Under the pieces are notes generated by a model. That model had not been told where the DNA came from. It worked only from the letters and a program-made list of their open reading frames with translations, and made no database searches. From assembly GCA_001632425.1 (NCBI GenBank), contig KV425567.1, positions 124,001-188,000 of the forward strand: a stretch of DNA of 64,000 nt. Reading direction: 5' to 3'. This DNA comes from Neolentinus lepideus HHB14362 ss-1 (taxonomy: Eukaryota; Basidiomycota; Agaricomycetes; Gloeophyllales; Gloeophyllaceae). The position numbers were made by a program, and so were the translations under genes. Shown here one piece after another: positions 45,737 through 57,356 of this stretch (position 1 is the first letter of the stretch; each line of letters begins with the position of its first letter).

Positions 45737-46453
45737 GTTGTTTTGTATCTTCAATCAGGTGTAATATTGTTTGTATTCAAATTGTTGTACTGTATATTCG
45801 AGGGTGGGGATAGTTTCCTCTATATTCTCTGCTCGAAAGGATTTTTTTTTCGAATTCCTCAATACCACAGTACTTGTCGGTGTTAAACGTTAACACAGTA
45901 CACTTGGCGATTTGCCTCGCGACTTCGCAAGACTCTGAAATCATTTGTCCTTGCTTTTGGTTCCACTGTTTTGGTAACCCTTCTCGGTCCCGGCCAGTAT
46001 CCTCGATGTAGTTATCTCGTCTATCCGTTTGTCTATTCACGAACAAAAGTCACATCTGTTGTAACAAATCCTGGAAAGACGTGATATGTCAATGACAGGT
46101 CGTGCTTCAAGCTTCAACAGCCGTGAGACAGACTGGCCTCCAGAAGACGGTATTTGTCGCTTCCCTACCCGTCCCAGCCCTCCCCCAAGTCAGCAGAGTA
46201 ATCCTGCCTGCAAGAAAATTCCCAAGTCCAGAGTATCCCTCAATATTTAGCCTGTAGAATAAGGACCAATACACATACCTGAATCCGACCGGTACCCTGC
46301 TACATCATTTCATCTGGAGGACAGAAGTTGAAAAGAACGGAACAATCAAGAATGCCAAATATCACACAAGTTAGACCTCATCATCATCACGTCGATGACA
46401 AGAGAAGTACAAATACATCCCCCGCACCGGAACGCAAACACCTTCAAAACGAT
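45737..46453. other. Spacer between the inverted tRNA-Asn genes
   Basis: About 717 bases between two convergently transcribed tRNA genes. An 89-codon open frame on the minus strand (45777-46046) is not supported. No sequence symmetry beyond the tRNA genes was seen. Confidence 0.55.
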
Positions 46454-46537
46454 CTGCCCCAGTGAGGCTCGAACTCACGACCTTCCGATGCCATAATAAT
46501 AACAGTCGGACGCTGTAACCAACTCAGCCATGGGGCA
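46454..46537 (-). tRNA. tRNA-Asn(GTT) with a 10-nt intron, copy 2
   Basis: The mature tRNA is identical to the copy at 45653-45736; only the intron differs (TTATTATGGC here, TTATTGTGAC there). TTTT follows the 3' end on the minus strand. Its 5' end is 92 bases from the start codon of the divergent oxygenase gene. Confidence 0.93.
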
Positions 46538-46629
46538 TATGAAGGTGATCAGAATTAAAATATAATATGTCTGCACGAAAAATTAAATTAGTAGCACCAA
46601 TACCCGAAGCCGAGCGCTGCACTCTGACC

Positions 46630-47615
46630 ATGGCGAAAAGAGCAAAAAGAGCCCCTGGTTCCTCCAAAGCACCAATTTCATCTCTGCCCCCGCCTATATT
46701 CCCGCCGATCAAGTCTAAGAAAGCGCTTGAATGCACCGCACTGTTGCAGGACCAGATCCTTCTACTTGATGTCAGTCTGTAGTGAACCAGGACTCTACGT
46801 CTCAATGCGCCATTCAACGTTCTATACTGCAGAACTTCTTGACACATGAAGAATGTAAACGTTACATCGCATTCATAGATTCCTTACCGCTGGAGCTCAC
46901 CCCTCCAAAGAAGAAGGGGGAAGCCGAAAGAGTAAACTGTCCGTTACAGCAGCACGGTCATAATAATATTATAGCCGATGTATATTCTGACCGCCATGTC
47001 CAGATCGAATATCCATCACTTCGCAGCAATTTGCGCAGGATCTGTACGACGCCATCTCACCTCACCTACCCCAATTTCCTTACCCAAGCTTTGATCGACG
47101 GGCGAGGGAAGGGATTTCACGTCCGATCCACTCCCTCAACTCCAATATCCGGCTGTACAAGTACACAGCCAATCAGTATTTCGGCCCACACTATGATGAT
47201 TCCGTCCAGGATCCTCAGACAGGGGCCAAATCAGAATGGACCTTGCTTGTCTACCTTTCTGGCGTAGAAGATAGTGTGGAAGGCGGTGAGGTCAGTGTAT
47301 GAATCCGTCAAACGTGCCGATGCATTGCGCTACGTGAGGTGGTCGTCCAATACCAAGACTGACGTCTGTTCATGTGACAATCCCAGACGCTCTTCTACAA
47401 GGAACAAAAAGGCAAGCCTACGCAGACGGTCGTCCCACCGTTAAATCGGGGCACGGCTCTGTTGCATCGGTGCGTGTCCAGTGAATCAATCTAGCTTCCT
47501 TCCATTTAGGACTATCGCCGGCAGGCACGGTCAAGAGTGTATGCTCCATGAAGGTTCTCCTGTGCGTAAAGGCACTAAATATGTGCTCCGTTCAGACCTC
47601 ATGTTCGTGCACTGA
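46630..47615 (+). CDS. 2-oxoglutarate/Fe(II) oxygenase, prolyl 4-hydroxylase type
   Basis: Such enzymes hydroxylate peptide or small-molecule substrates with iron and 2-oxoglutarate. The chosen start gives MAKRAKRAPGSSKAPISSLP; an ATG 63 bases upstream lies right on an AT-rich TATA-like tract. After intron 1, NFLTHEECKRYIAFIDSLPL begins the domain, and after intron 2 come QFAQDLYDAISPHLPQFPYP and SLNSNIRLYKYTANQYFGPH. The iron ligands His and Asp are in FGPHYDDSV, and the third ligand and the 2OG-binding residue are in CMLHEGSPVRKGTKYVLRSD. EWTLLVYLSGVED and the GGE turn lie between. It ends LMFVH and TGA. About 270 residues in five exons. No signal peptide is visible, so an intracellular role is likely; the substrate is unknown. 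Confidence 0.85.
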
Positions 47616-47690
47616 ACGCTCTCTGTGCGTATATAAGTACAACTGTACAACTCAAATATAAGACGCGCGATACCGATGTCGCCTTCCTAA

Positions 47691-49261
47691 TCACCGTCTG
47701 CCCTTGTTCTTCTTGTGTTTGGGCAGATCTGCTTGTACAACATCATCGTCTCTGTCTCTATCATCCCGGCCTCCAGCTTCGTCGCGCCGACGTTTCCGGC
47801 CGTGTCCTTTCCCATGACTTTGCTCTCTTAGCTCATTCACCGCTAAACGAGCGGCTTCATCGACCCGCTCACGCAACAGTGCGACTTCCTCCTTGTCCGT
47901 CGGCCATAAGTCCATTTTCTTTTCTATCACGGTCTCGATGCGTTGAACGAGTTCGACGTCGTACTGCGTGACCAACGTTATCGACTTTCCAGAACGACCA
48001 GCACGAGCCGTTCTTCCTACTCGATGGATGTAATCCTTCGAGTGGGTGGGAATGTCATAGTTGATGACAATGTCGACGGACGGTATGTCCAGACCACTGG
48101 AATATCCGTAATTAGTCAAGATGTACAACGCTTGCCGATTCGAAGGCTTACCGGCTGGCAATGTCCGTGGCCACTAGGATATTTGGGCCTCCGCTTTTGA
48201 ACTTTCCTAAGGCGCCCAATCGAGAACTCTGGCTGAGTTGACCGTGCAAGGGTACAGCAGGAAACCCTAATGCTCTTAACATAATTGAGAGTCTGCCATA
48301 GCTGACTGTAAGCATCTCCTGTTTGGAACTCGATAGGGCAAAGACTTGCCTCATTGTGTTCTGCACAGTGCCAGTGAAGATGATAGTTGAATTTTGAGCC
48401 AATGAATTCACCAAATAGATCAGATGGACATCCTTCTGACTCAGTGGAACGAATAAATAATATTGTAGCAACGTGGAGACGGTGGAGTATCTATTCGACA
48501 ATTCCATCAGCCAAGCCGTGTCCCCGGTGCATTCCAGACTAACTTTGTTGAAACTTCAACGCGGACGGGATTCGACAAACTCGCTCGTTGTAATTTCGCC
48601 ACCTTCGTGGTCATTGTCGCAGAGTATAGATACGTTGTCCGTTCCTTCGGTATAAGCTTCAGTATTTTGTCAATGGCAGGTCCGAAGTCCATGTCCAGTA
48701 ATCGATCGGCTTCGTCGAGAACCTGGGGAATTGAATGAGGATAAAAGAAGAACACTAAAGGTAGATAAGACACACTAAGTATCGTAGCCCCCTCAAGCTG
48801 AAACCCTTAGTATTTTCAAGATGATCCACTAACCGCCCAGGAGTAGCAACAATAACATGTGGTCTTTTGGCCAATGCGACAGCTTGCGAGACCATATCGG
48901 TACCACCAATAACGACTGCGCAGCGCACTCCCATAGCGGAGCCAAGAGATTCGAACTGCTGCGATATCTGGTAGGCAAGCTCGCGGGTCGGAGCAAGGAC
49001 GCAAGCGAAGAGCCCTTTGGGCTCCTCCCAAAGTCTCTGAAGAATAGGAAGTGCAAAGGCAGCAGTCTTCCCGGATCCAGTCGAGGCAACACCGATAATG
49101 TCTCGTCCTTCTAGCGCATGAGGAAGTGCTTCGGCCTGAATCTCTGTAGGAGTCGTGAATTTCAATTGCTCGAGTGCCCCGAGGAGGGGATCTATCAATC
49201 CGAGGGACTTGAAAGTTGGAGAAGAGGCGGTTGAGGTGCTTGCTTCTTCCGGTGTAGGCAT
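47691..49261 (-). CDS. RRP3: DEAD-box RNA helicase Rrp3 (DDX47)
   Basis: Rrp3 is a nucleolar helicase for early cleavages of pre-rRNA leading to 18S rRNA. The start [20 protein letters not shown] is followed by the Q motif ([20 protein letters not shown]), motif [15 protein letters not shown], Ia [10 protein letters not shown], Ib [60 protein letters not shown] with [39 protein letters not shown] and [15 protein letters not shown]. The C-terminal tail is basic ([25 protein letters not shown]). Between IIFT and [17 protein letters not shown] the open frame carries about 20 extra codons; a short intron probably lies there, but its borders could not be fixed. About 450 residues. Confidence 0.93.
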
Positions 49262-49439
49262 TGTGCAGAGGACACTGTAGCGTCGTCGCTACAATTAAGC
49301 AGAGCTGCAGCAGTCAAAAAATCTTGTTATCCCTCGCGGCCAGCACAGCCACCCAGGTGACTGAGATCTACAGATTGCCCTACTGCACCTGCTCTTGCTC
49401 AATACGATAGGCTACCCGGCTATCGTCTATCGTATTCCC

Positions 49440-50224
49440 AGATGCATTATTCTTCTTCGAGAATTGCTCCTGGTCTCCGAGAGAAGACCCTTTTTCCTAA
49501 GTACGTATGTACAATGGCGTCTGCCTTGCTCTCAGAGCCCGCACTGGATGCACTTTGGAATAGAACCCCTTCCCTCATACTTCTCCTGAAAGTCATCCGA
49601 AATCTCGAGTCGTCGATCGGAGATACGTGTGTCACTGTCTTTCAGTTAAACACAGTTCTACTTGCTGTACTGAAGGTCCTGGATAGTGTAGTCAACCCAG
49701 ATGGTCTCAGGGAACGACGCAAATATTATGCTGAACGTGTTCACACTCTTCGATATAGAAAGATGACATGGTGCTCGTCGACCCCAATGTTGTCGCCACT
49801 TTGATGGCGCTTGGGTAGCCCATTACGCATTATTCCTTGATTATTCCTCATCTCCAAACACTGACGTTCGACGACCATAGTGTGGCGCCAATGCTCGTAG
49901 CTGCGACCCTTGTAAATGTGCACTTGCATATCATAGATTCTGCCGTCGCTGTCTCGAGCGTTATCATGAGTATCTGATTGTCAATTATCCCAGGCTCAAG
50001 GGGCAGTCTATGATCCACATTATCTCTTGCGCAAATGTCCACTAAGGACCGCCGAAGTACCTTTGCTCAGTGGCGGGCAATCTGTATCCCTAGGAGGAGA
50101 CAGCTCTCTACATCTCGATGTATACGACTTCTCTTCTCCGATTCCTGGGTCATGCGAACTCCAGGATGTTACTACTTTGGATGGTCCACCCCTCGTCGTG
50201 ACGCGCTTGATGGACTGGTGGTGA
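49440..50224 (+). pseudogene. F-box-like gene remnant
   Basis: The segment begins with RCIILLRELLLVSE, which resembles the start of the F-box found in large agaricomycete families, but a frame change is needed to reach SEPALDALWNRTPSLILLLK, the next typical block (usually SEPALDALWR.LP.L..L). YYAERVHTLRY follows. Further on, frames with PHLQTLTFDDHSVAPMLVAA and VDPNVVATLMALG are broken by stops, and no set of introns restores one long product. I read it as a decayed member of that family. A working short gene with unusual introns is the alternative. Confidence 0.5.
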
Positions 50225-50503
50225 ATGGACGTTAGAACCCCGATGGAATTGCGATTGCATCTTAGTGGCTGGTGTGCTCACTCCCGTCTCTGAATGTGGC
50301 GTGAACCAACTAGGACGTCGGTAGGCGCTTGACGGATGCCGTCAATCCCTCAGAATGCTAAGAAGAATTTGGGCGCGACAATGTTTGCTGCTCTCCCTTA
50401 GACAGCCTATGTTAACACTTGATAGAAGACGTCTCTGTGATGACGCGCGTCTCCATCCCATTTAGGTTCCCTGCTTTGTTCTATATCACAAATAAAGTAA
50501 ATA

Positions 50504-53500
50504 TTACGAAGCTGTGTCTGTACCCATGTCCAGAATGAATGTACTTCTACCGCCTCGAGGCAGCACTAGTATTTTCTCCGCGCCGTGCATCTGGTAAGTC
50601 TCTGTACTGGGGAGAGCAAGGGATCCCATGGCATACTCTCCGGCGAGCGGCAGCGGCGTCACAGCCACTTTAGGCAGAGGAAGCTCGCCATGATGCAAAG
50701 CAATTAGGGTTATGGCCATAGTATACGTTGCCCCGTCCTGCCCAGCAATTAATAGGAGTTCTGGATAGAAACATACGGACATACTTTCGCTAAAAACTCG
50801 CCCCGTTTTCGACCACCCACTAGCCACTCTTTAATCAGTTCCTCCACGTCGAATCGCATCCTATATGCCTTATCCTTGGTCTCGTTTCCACCTCCCCAGT
50901 GAAATGAGGTCGTAATGGTAAGCTCCGCAGGGATAGGCTGGCCAGCGTACAATGGGACTCGTTTGCTTGGTTGAGACCCTGCTTGGCCGAAGGGATCCGA
51001 GGGAATTCGTATCCTTGCCGCAGCTATGATCTGCCAAGAGCCAAGCATTCAGGAAACATGAAGAGAGTAAGCGCTTGCTTCCATACATTCATGCGTGGAA
51101 CATCCACAGGGATGCAAATTTCACGCCAGCCGTACTCTAGTACTTCTCGACACTTCTCCTGAAGAGCCTTATTCCACTCGTTAGACACACTCAGATTCTA
51201 TGGGGTGTCGACATGCCTTTTTCACCATGGGAAGACGCGACGTGAGCTTGTCCGGGATATCAATCTCCGGAACTCGAAGTATGTCGGTCACAACATAAGG
51301 CTCAATCCAAGACGAGTCCGCTTCTAGCACAGATAACACCGCATTCACCAGGAAAGGTACATCGGTGGGCTTGACTTGACTCTCCGTAGCCATATGATCT
51401 ATAGCATGTTTGACAAGGACCTCGACCTCTGGAACAGAACGGACAGATGAGCAATGCTCTTATACATGAGTAAGCGTGCGCACCATCTCGTAACATGCGA
51501 TACGTGATAGTGAGCCGGAGAGGATCTCGCACTGCATTTAAAATGTTGAACGGGGTTGCAAGCTGGTGTTGCATGTTGAGTACTAACCTGAGCCATGCTT
51601 GGAGATTAAGCGAAACAGGAAATTGCCAGGTTGTACCGGTGTGACAGTCTACTCCGTTCCGTCAGGAAGCTCTCTTGCAAGAAAATGACTGACATACAAT
51701 AATGCTGTCACGAGCACCAGCGCACCCCTCGATTTCTACACCGTCAGGATTATCTCCTATCACCGATAGTTCGGCTGATCGAATTCGTACAAATTGATGG
51801 GACGTGGTAGAGACGGTGAATTGTGAAAAGAGTCTGTTACACCAATCAGATTACTATCTTATCCATTGGGAAATGTGCTTCACTTGGATCCACGGAAGAA
51901 GTCTTGCACATTCACTGCAACAGGCAGCGAAGTGGGTACCAGTCTTGCAGTACGCAATACCCTCCTTAAATCAGGCTCTGAGGAAGTTGTATATTCTACG
52001 TCCATTATGACGGTCTTAATTTTTGGGGTGGAATCATCAGCGGTGCCGTAAGACCGCGGTATAAAACAGATATGACGCACCAAGGCTTGGAAAGCGGGCG
52101 CCTCTGTATAAGGAACAAGAAACGATATCACTGCATCTTTGTCAACGTCTTTGAGAGTTATAGAATGTTCTTGCAATTCAAAGGTCGACGTATCACGTCC
52201 ATGGAGTATCGCAGACTTGCAGTCAAATTGCGCTCCAGATGAGCTCGAGAGTTTTAGCTTGGCACTGGATAATAGATTACGTCCGGTCAAGAGGGAAACC
52301 AAGAGCTGCGGGGGCTGTCCGAGCTCGACTGAAGGCGATCAACATTATCCATGGATCTGAGCCTACGTACTCACTGGAATCAGGCTGGCGCGCAGAAACA
52401 CTGAGGGCTCTGAGGTCCTTTGGAACGTGCACCAATACGGGCAAATCCTTGAGAAGTCGGGCGTTCTGGGTCGGTCCACTGTTTCGACGACATTGTTGCT
52501 GCAGAATCAGTTTACGGATGCGTATCTCCGTGGAGTCCAGCACATGCGTGCCGCTCGAAGGCATCTAAAAAGAATCGTTGTCTCGGGAACAGAGACTCTG
52601 ACTGCGCGAATATGCTCACCGCACAGAAAAGCTTCAATGTTGTATTCCCAGGCATCAATGTGTCTATCTTCGCGGAGTACCGTAGCTTCTCCGTTTCTGG
52701 CCCTGTCAGAATGACAATCACTTCATCTGCTGGCATATCCTGAAGAATGGATTAAGAGACAATGTAAGCTGTGATTTGCAACTTACGCAAGGTAAATGAT
52801 TTGTAACCACGACGTCGAGATATGAGCCATCTTGTGTCCCCGCAGTTTCGACGTTTTTGTCATAAATTTGAACAGTCAGCATATCGTCATCTGTGTGGAG
52901 GAGGTCTGTCGAGACGATGAGCTCCTGAGAAATGCTAGGCCAGCATACTCATGCTTCACCTGCGCCCAACTCGTCGGCTGCATATCGCAGGGCATCAACG
53001 AGAGTTTGTATGTAGCTAGCCTTGTCCTCTGCCTGAATTAAAAGTTCATTCTCGGCACTATTCACATAACTCTTCAAGAAGGCTAGCAGAATGTGGATCC
53101 ACTCCGTATCCTTTGCTCTTTCGAGACGTGAGTGAGTAGCCATTGCCTCGAAAAGAGCCAGCGACTCGAGCGAAGTCCATTCATGTGGAGCATAATGTGC
53201 CGGTAAGGATGTAAATGTCTGTAAGGCAGTAGGGAGACGACCTCGATGCCTAAGATGACAACTCTTAGGAGATTGTACACGAAGTGTGATAATACTCACA
53301 CATCCAGTGCAGCCAGACTACCATGAAGCTTCAGAGCGAATTTACGTCGACGCGCCTTGGCGTATCTCTCGATGGCTCGGTTCGTGAGTTTGATATACAG
53401 ATCGAAGAATGCTTCTTTGTCTTTGAGAGACGACAGCAGGTCAGGTTGCGTTACCGAGTAATCCGAAGCGTCCACTAATTGAGATAACTCCTCTGGCAGC

Positions 53501-54986
53501 AGGAAGGAACTAGTTGAGAATGGCGATTTTAAAGGCAGATACCGCAGTTGGACGCCTAGCGTATCGAGCTAACGTAACTCGAAAAGAAGTCTCTTGAACC
53601 AAGATCAGACTCACCTGGTGGCGTGCAAGCTCTAAAAGCTCGCCCTTGATTGCATCAAAAGCAGCGACGCTGGACTCCTCCAATTGAAGCTCGGAAGCCC
53701 AGTGGTCGCACTGCTCGACCACACTAAGAGCGGATGAATAGATCCAAGATTCCACGAATCCAAGTGGGATAGTCTCCTGTTTTCATGAGTACAACGATGA
53801 TGGACAATAGGTGCAACTTTACCTTGGCTTCCAAAAGCCGCTTTCCGAACGCGCTCAGAAATGCAATGGTTTTTCTACCTACCTCCACTACTTTCCCCAC
53901 TCTCCCCAATAGGGTGCATTGACGAGCCACGAGATACACCCTAAAGTCAAAGACGGAAATGGTGTTAGCCAGGATAAGGTCCCGGTACGGTTTCTTGGTA
54001 GTGGATAGCAGAGGAAGAGAGTCATCGTTAGGCCCAGGCGATATCAATGTTCCAAACCAAGAGAGATTCTTCTCCCGTAAGACTTGGTAGAAAGAAGCTT
54101 CTAGTTCGTCGTACTGCAAGAGAGCATCCTCGTAAAGACCAACGCCCTCGAACGAGCTAGCAAGGCTTTCCTAACTCCCAGAATTCATTAATGGCATGAA
54201 TGCGGAGCATAGTGCTCACTTTCAGGATAAAGAATGTGCAAAAGTTCCATCCTGGCATCTGTCTTTGATTCTCCGACCGCTTGACCTCATCTTCCCTCTG
54301 TGTCACAGAGGCATCGAAAGCGGATAGAAGGCCTTCCTTGACTTTTGTTATCACGTCCACCCAGGTCGCTGGGTTGTCGAAAGTGGGTGACCAAGCGATT
54401 TGAACGCATCTTCGTGATGATGTGTTGATGCCTATGTAGAATAGAAGGAAATGACAGAACGCACCTATCTCTTTTGTCAACGTTAAAATCGGCCTTAATC
54501 TTGTCCAGGACGGATGCCTTCACTTGGAAGAAACTCGGTGCAGTGGCCTTCGTATCCGGTCTGTCCATGTACAGGATCAGCCATTCTTGACCTTTGCGTT
54601 GGATTACAGATGAATGCCAGTCTTTAATTTGCTTTCTGACGACATTCTTGTATGCTTCGTTGTCCTGGTGGTATCTGGTTAAGACGGCTGAAGCCAAGGA
54701 GAGGACTACTCGGTACCTCACAAACAACGATGTACAAGTTCAGCAGAGGCCTTTCTATGACTGTCAGAGGTATTTGGGTCGTTTGCTCATCTCGGACGCT
54801 ATCTATAGGGACTAGCTTGATGTTCAACTGTTGTATAGTCCTGATAGAAGGGCGAGAGGCCGACTTCCAGTGGATATTTTGAAGAGGCAACTGCGCTAGG
54901 AAGGCGGCTTGGAACTGCTTCCAGTGATCTGACGACAGAAATGTAGGCGGTGCTGCATACGTTACAGGAACTGAGTTGGCAGACAT
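50504..54986 (-). CDS. TRS130: TRAPP complex subunit Trs130 (TRAPPC10)
   Basis: Trs130 is a large subunit of TRAPPII, the exchange factor for Ypt31/32 (Rab11) at the trans-Golgi. It starts MSANSVPVTYAAPPTFLSSD, then HWKQFQAAFLAQLPLQNIHW and SIRTIQQLNIKLVPIDSVRD. The conserved TRAPPC10 core follows: VRKQIKDWHSSVIQRKGQEW, LILYMDRPDTKATAPSFFQV, KIKADFNVDKRDRCVQI, PGWNFCTFFILKESLASSFE, LLQYDELEASFYQVLREKNL and FDFRVYLVARQCTLLGRVGK. Later blocks include FGKRLLEAKETIPLGFVESW and SAENELLIQAEDKASYIQTL. The C-terminal beta-rich part ends GGRSTFILDMGTDTAS with TAA at 50504. Around 18 to 20 short introns and roughly 1100 residues. The 4.5 kb span is the longest in the window. It lies in tandem with ALG3 upstream. 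Confidence 0.9.
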
Positions 54987-55222
54987 CTATAGAAGTAGCA
55001 GCATTGAGTGCGAAGATATCATGTGGGTGGCGATCCTGTTTTGACGCTCGTATACAGTAGTAGTAGTACAGTGACGCATTCTATAATAGTCCGATCACAA
55101 GATAGCTGCTGTATACCTATTACATAGATGCGTACGTATTCCAGCTTCAAAATCGTGTCATGTCTTCAGCTCAACGGTGCATGTCCGTTATGGAGACCAG
55201 TTGATCAATTCTTGAACGTAGT
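54987..55222. other. Gap between TRS130 and ALG3
   Basis: TRS130 promoter and ALG3 3' flank. GTCTTCAGCT (about 55160) and AGCTGAAGAC (about 55226) form a 10-base inverted repeat that overlaps the ALG3 stop region. Confidence 0.5.
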
Positions 55223-56756
55223 CTAAGCTGAAGACATACTATCCTTGCCTTCAGGGTAACCGTGCCATATACCGATAACCAACGCCGCGTTGCCCAGCGT
55301 TAAAAGAGATGATGATAGGATCGTAGATGGATAGACATTCCAGCAATATTCAATGCACGCCAATAGTCCGATCCTGTGTTTGGGAGTCAATATGCATGGA
55401 GCAAAGCATAGAACATAGCCTTTACTTCACTACAGTCGGATATTTCGTCCTCCATGCCAAGAAAGGCAGTTGGTGTGCATACCAGGTGTAAAATTGGTAG
55501 TGCAGCGAACGAGCGAAGAGTATCCCTATCAAGTTGCAGGTGAAGAGGACTGTCGCTACCTCTGTGGAACGAGATAGTAAGAGTGGAACAGTTCAACATA
55601 AAAGGACGACTTACGGTCGGCTGTGACTGGTGCAAGACGCGCAGGTAGACTTGGCCGACGAAACCCCCTCCCGAGAGTCGCAAATACGCCTCCGTCTCGC
55701 TCACACCATTTGAAAAGACCGAAAGCGCACAAGGTTGTGATGTGACAGAGCAGCAAACCTCGGGCCCACCCTGGGCTCAAGAAGGTATTTTCATCAATGA
55801 AGCGCCAATTCACAGTCCATTTGTAAAGGAAAACGCGTGACAGCTCAAATGCCCGGCTCAAGTAGGCCTGCGGTTCGTGCAAAAGGAAAGGGGATGCTAT
55901 CACCGCTTGACTTATGGAGAGTATTCCGAGGTGTCTCAGAGTTGAGTGCAGTCCTGAACGCTTGAATGTGATAATAAGAATACCCGGTAGATAGAGGAGA
56001 GCCGACATCTTCACTGACAAAGCTGCACTGCAGAGCATTCGCGCTGGGATTAAAATATGGCACTAAGGAGAGGTTGTTGCCAAACCTGAAGAGAAGGGTT
56101 CCGAAACCATCCATGCCCTTTTGATAGGCAAGAACTGCTGCTTGTGCAGTCACAACGGACCAGCAATCATTGAACAGCCGCAAGACATAAATGGAGTGAA
56201 GTCTTTTGCTCAAAGGGAGTAGTAGGACGAGCCAGTTCGGGACACCTCTGGTGTGTTGATAGATAGCGCACGTCAAGATGAGGGAAAGGATATAGAGAAG
56301 CGCGTAGACTTGTTGGCCAAATTTGATGTCCTTGCCTGCATTCGTCAAGGAGTAGAGGAGTTCGTGTACGTAGACATGACCTGCTGGATATCTTTTGGGA
56401 ATGTCACAATGCAAAAGAGACAAATCAACATATTACTCACACCAAGGGACCGGTCGGTCCTTCTATGAGGGAATAATCACGTTCTCCCTTGATATACAAT
56501 TCCACTTGGCACATGTAAGTTCTCCAGTCTATCTCCGTATCTGAATGCGATCGTTAAAACCTGTTGAATACTATAGCTAACAAGACCTACATGGTATGAA
56601 CCGTAGTATGAGTTGCGTGAGGACCGCATCAGCGAGGATTACGGGGCAAGCTAGCAGCCATAAGTAGGCGGGCTCGTTAAGCAGAAGCCTTATGCAGCAT
56701 CGACGATATTCAGGCCATTCCGGGCTGGCTCCGGGAGGGAATCTGGGGAGGAGCAT
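55223..56756 (-). CDS. ALG3: Alg3, Dol-P-Man alpha-1,3-mannosyltransferase
   Basis: Alg3 adds the first lumenal mannose (from Dol-P-Man) to Man5GlcNAc2-PP-dolichol in the ER. The start [20 protein letters not shown] leads to [20 protein letters not shown] and [12 protein letters not shown], then TEIDW, a short exon with [20 protein letters not shown] and [20 protein letters not shown]. Membrane helices follow ([40 protein letters not shown]) with the [15 protein letters not shown] region, [20 protein letters not shown] and [20 protein letters not shown]. The final intron after PTVVK gives [20 protein letters not shown] and an end [12 protein letters not shown] with TAG at 55223-55225. About 400 residues with many membrane spans. 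A MITE sits directly upstream of the ATG. Confidence 0.92.
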
Positions 56757-56764
56757 CCCAGTAA

Positions 56765-57271
56765 CACTTCGGGAGTTGCACTCTTTTGGACCCCGCAAAA
56801 GGTTGATCGGAAGGGATATCGAAAAGGTTATATTTAGGAATACATTCTAGAGGGCTCAAAATACAATATTTTAAACAGTCTCAAAATGGAATGCCGAAGG
56901 TTATCTTTGCCATTCCCTTTGCAAATACTTTTGCAAGGGTCAAAATAAATATTTTTGTGCCCATTTAAAGCGGTTACCACCATATAAGCTTTTGCGGCGC
57001 CCCAAAAGGTATTATCCTGGCAGGGGTCACATGATTTAAAGATCATATTTTTTGAAGTCGAAAAAGAATCACTACATACATTGGGCAACAGTTTATTATA
57101 TTTCGGCAACTTGCGCCAGTTGATGCTGAAGATAACCTTTCCTATTCCATCTTGAGCTACGTCAAAATATCACATTTCGAAGTCTACAAAATGCATCCCT
57201 AAATATTATCTTTTCGATATCCCTTTCGATCAACCTTTTGTTAGGCCTAAAAGAGTGCAACTCCCGAAGTG
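56765..57271. mobile_element. Harbinger-like MITE with TAA target duplication
   Basis: The ends are CACTTCGGGAGTTGCACTC and the inverse, and the inverted similarity runs about 200 bases inwards with gaps (AAAAGGTTGATCG, then AAGGGATATCGAAAAG, then ATATTTAGG on both sides). TAA flanks it on both sides (56762-56764 and 57272-57274). A three-base TAA/TTA duplication is typical of PIF/Harbinger elements. It has no transposase frame and is AT-rich. A 12-base sequence, GGAATCTGGGGA, also occurs on both flanks (56738 and 57285). Confidence 0.85.
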
Positions 57272-57356
57272 TAAAGCGTATGAAGGAATCTGGGGACGAA
57301 TATGGTTCTAAATTGATTCTAAAGGTATGGACCATCGATGAACTAAAAATAACCCA

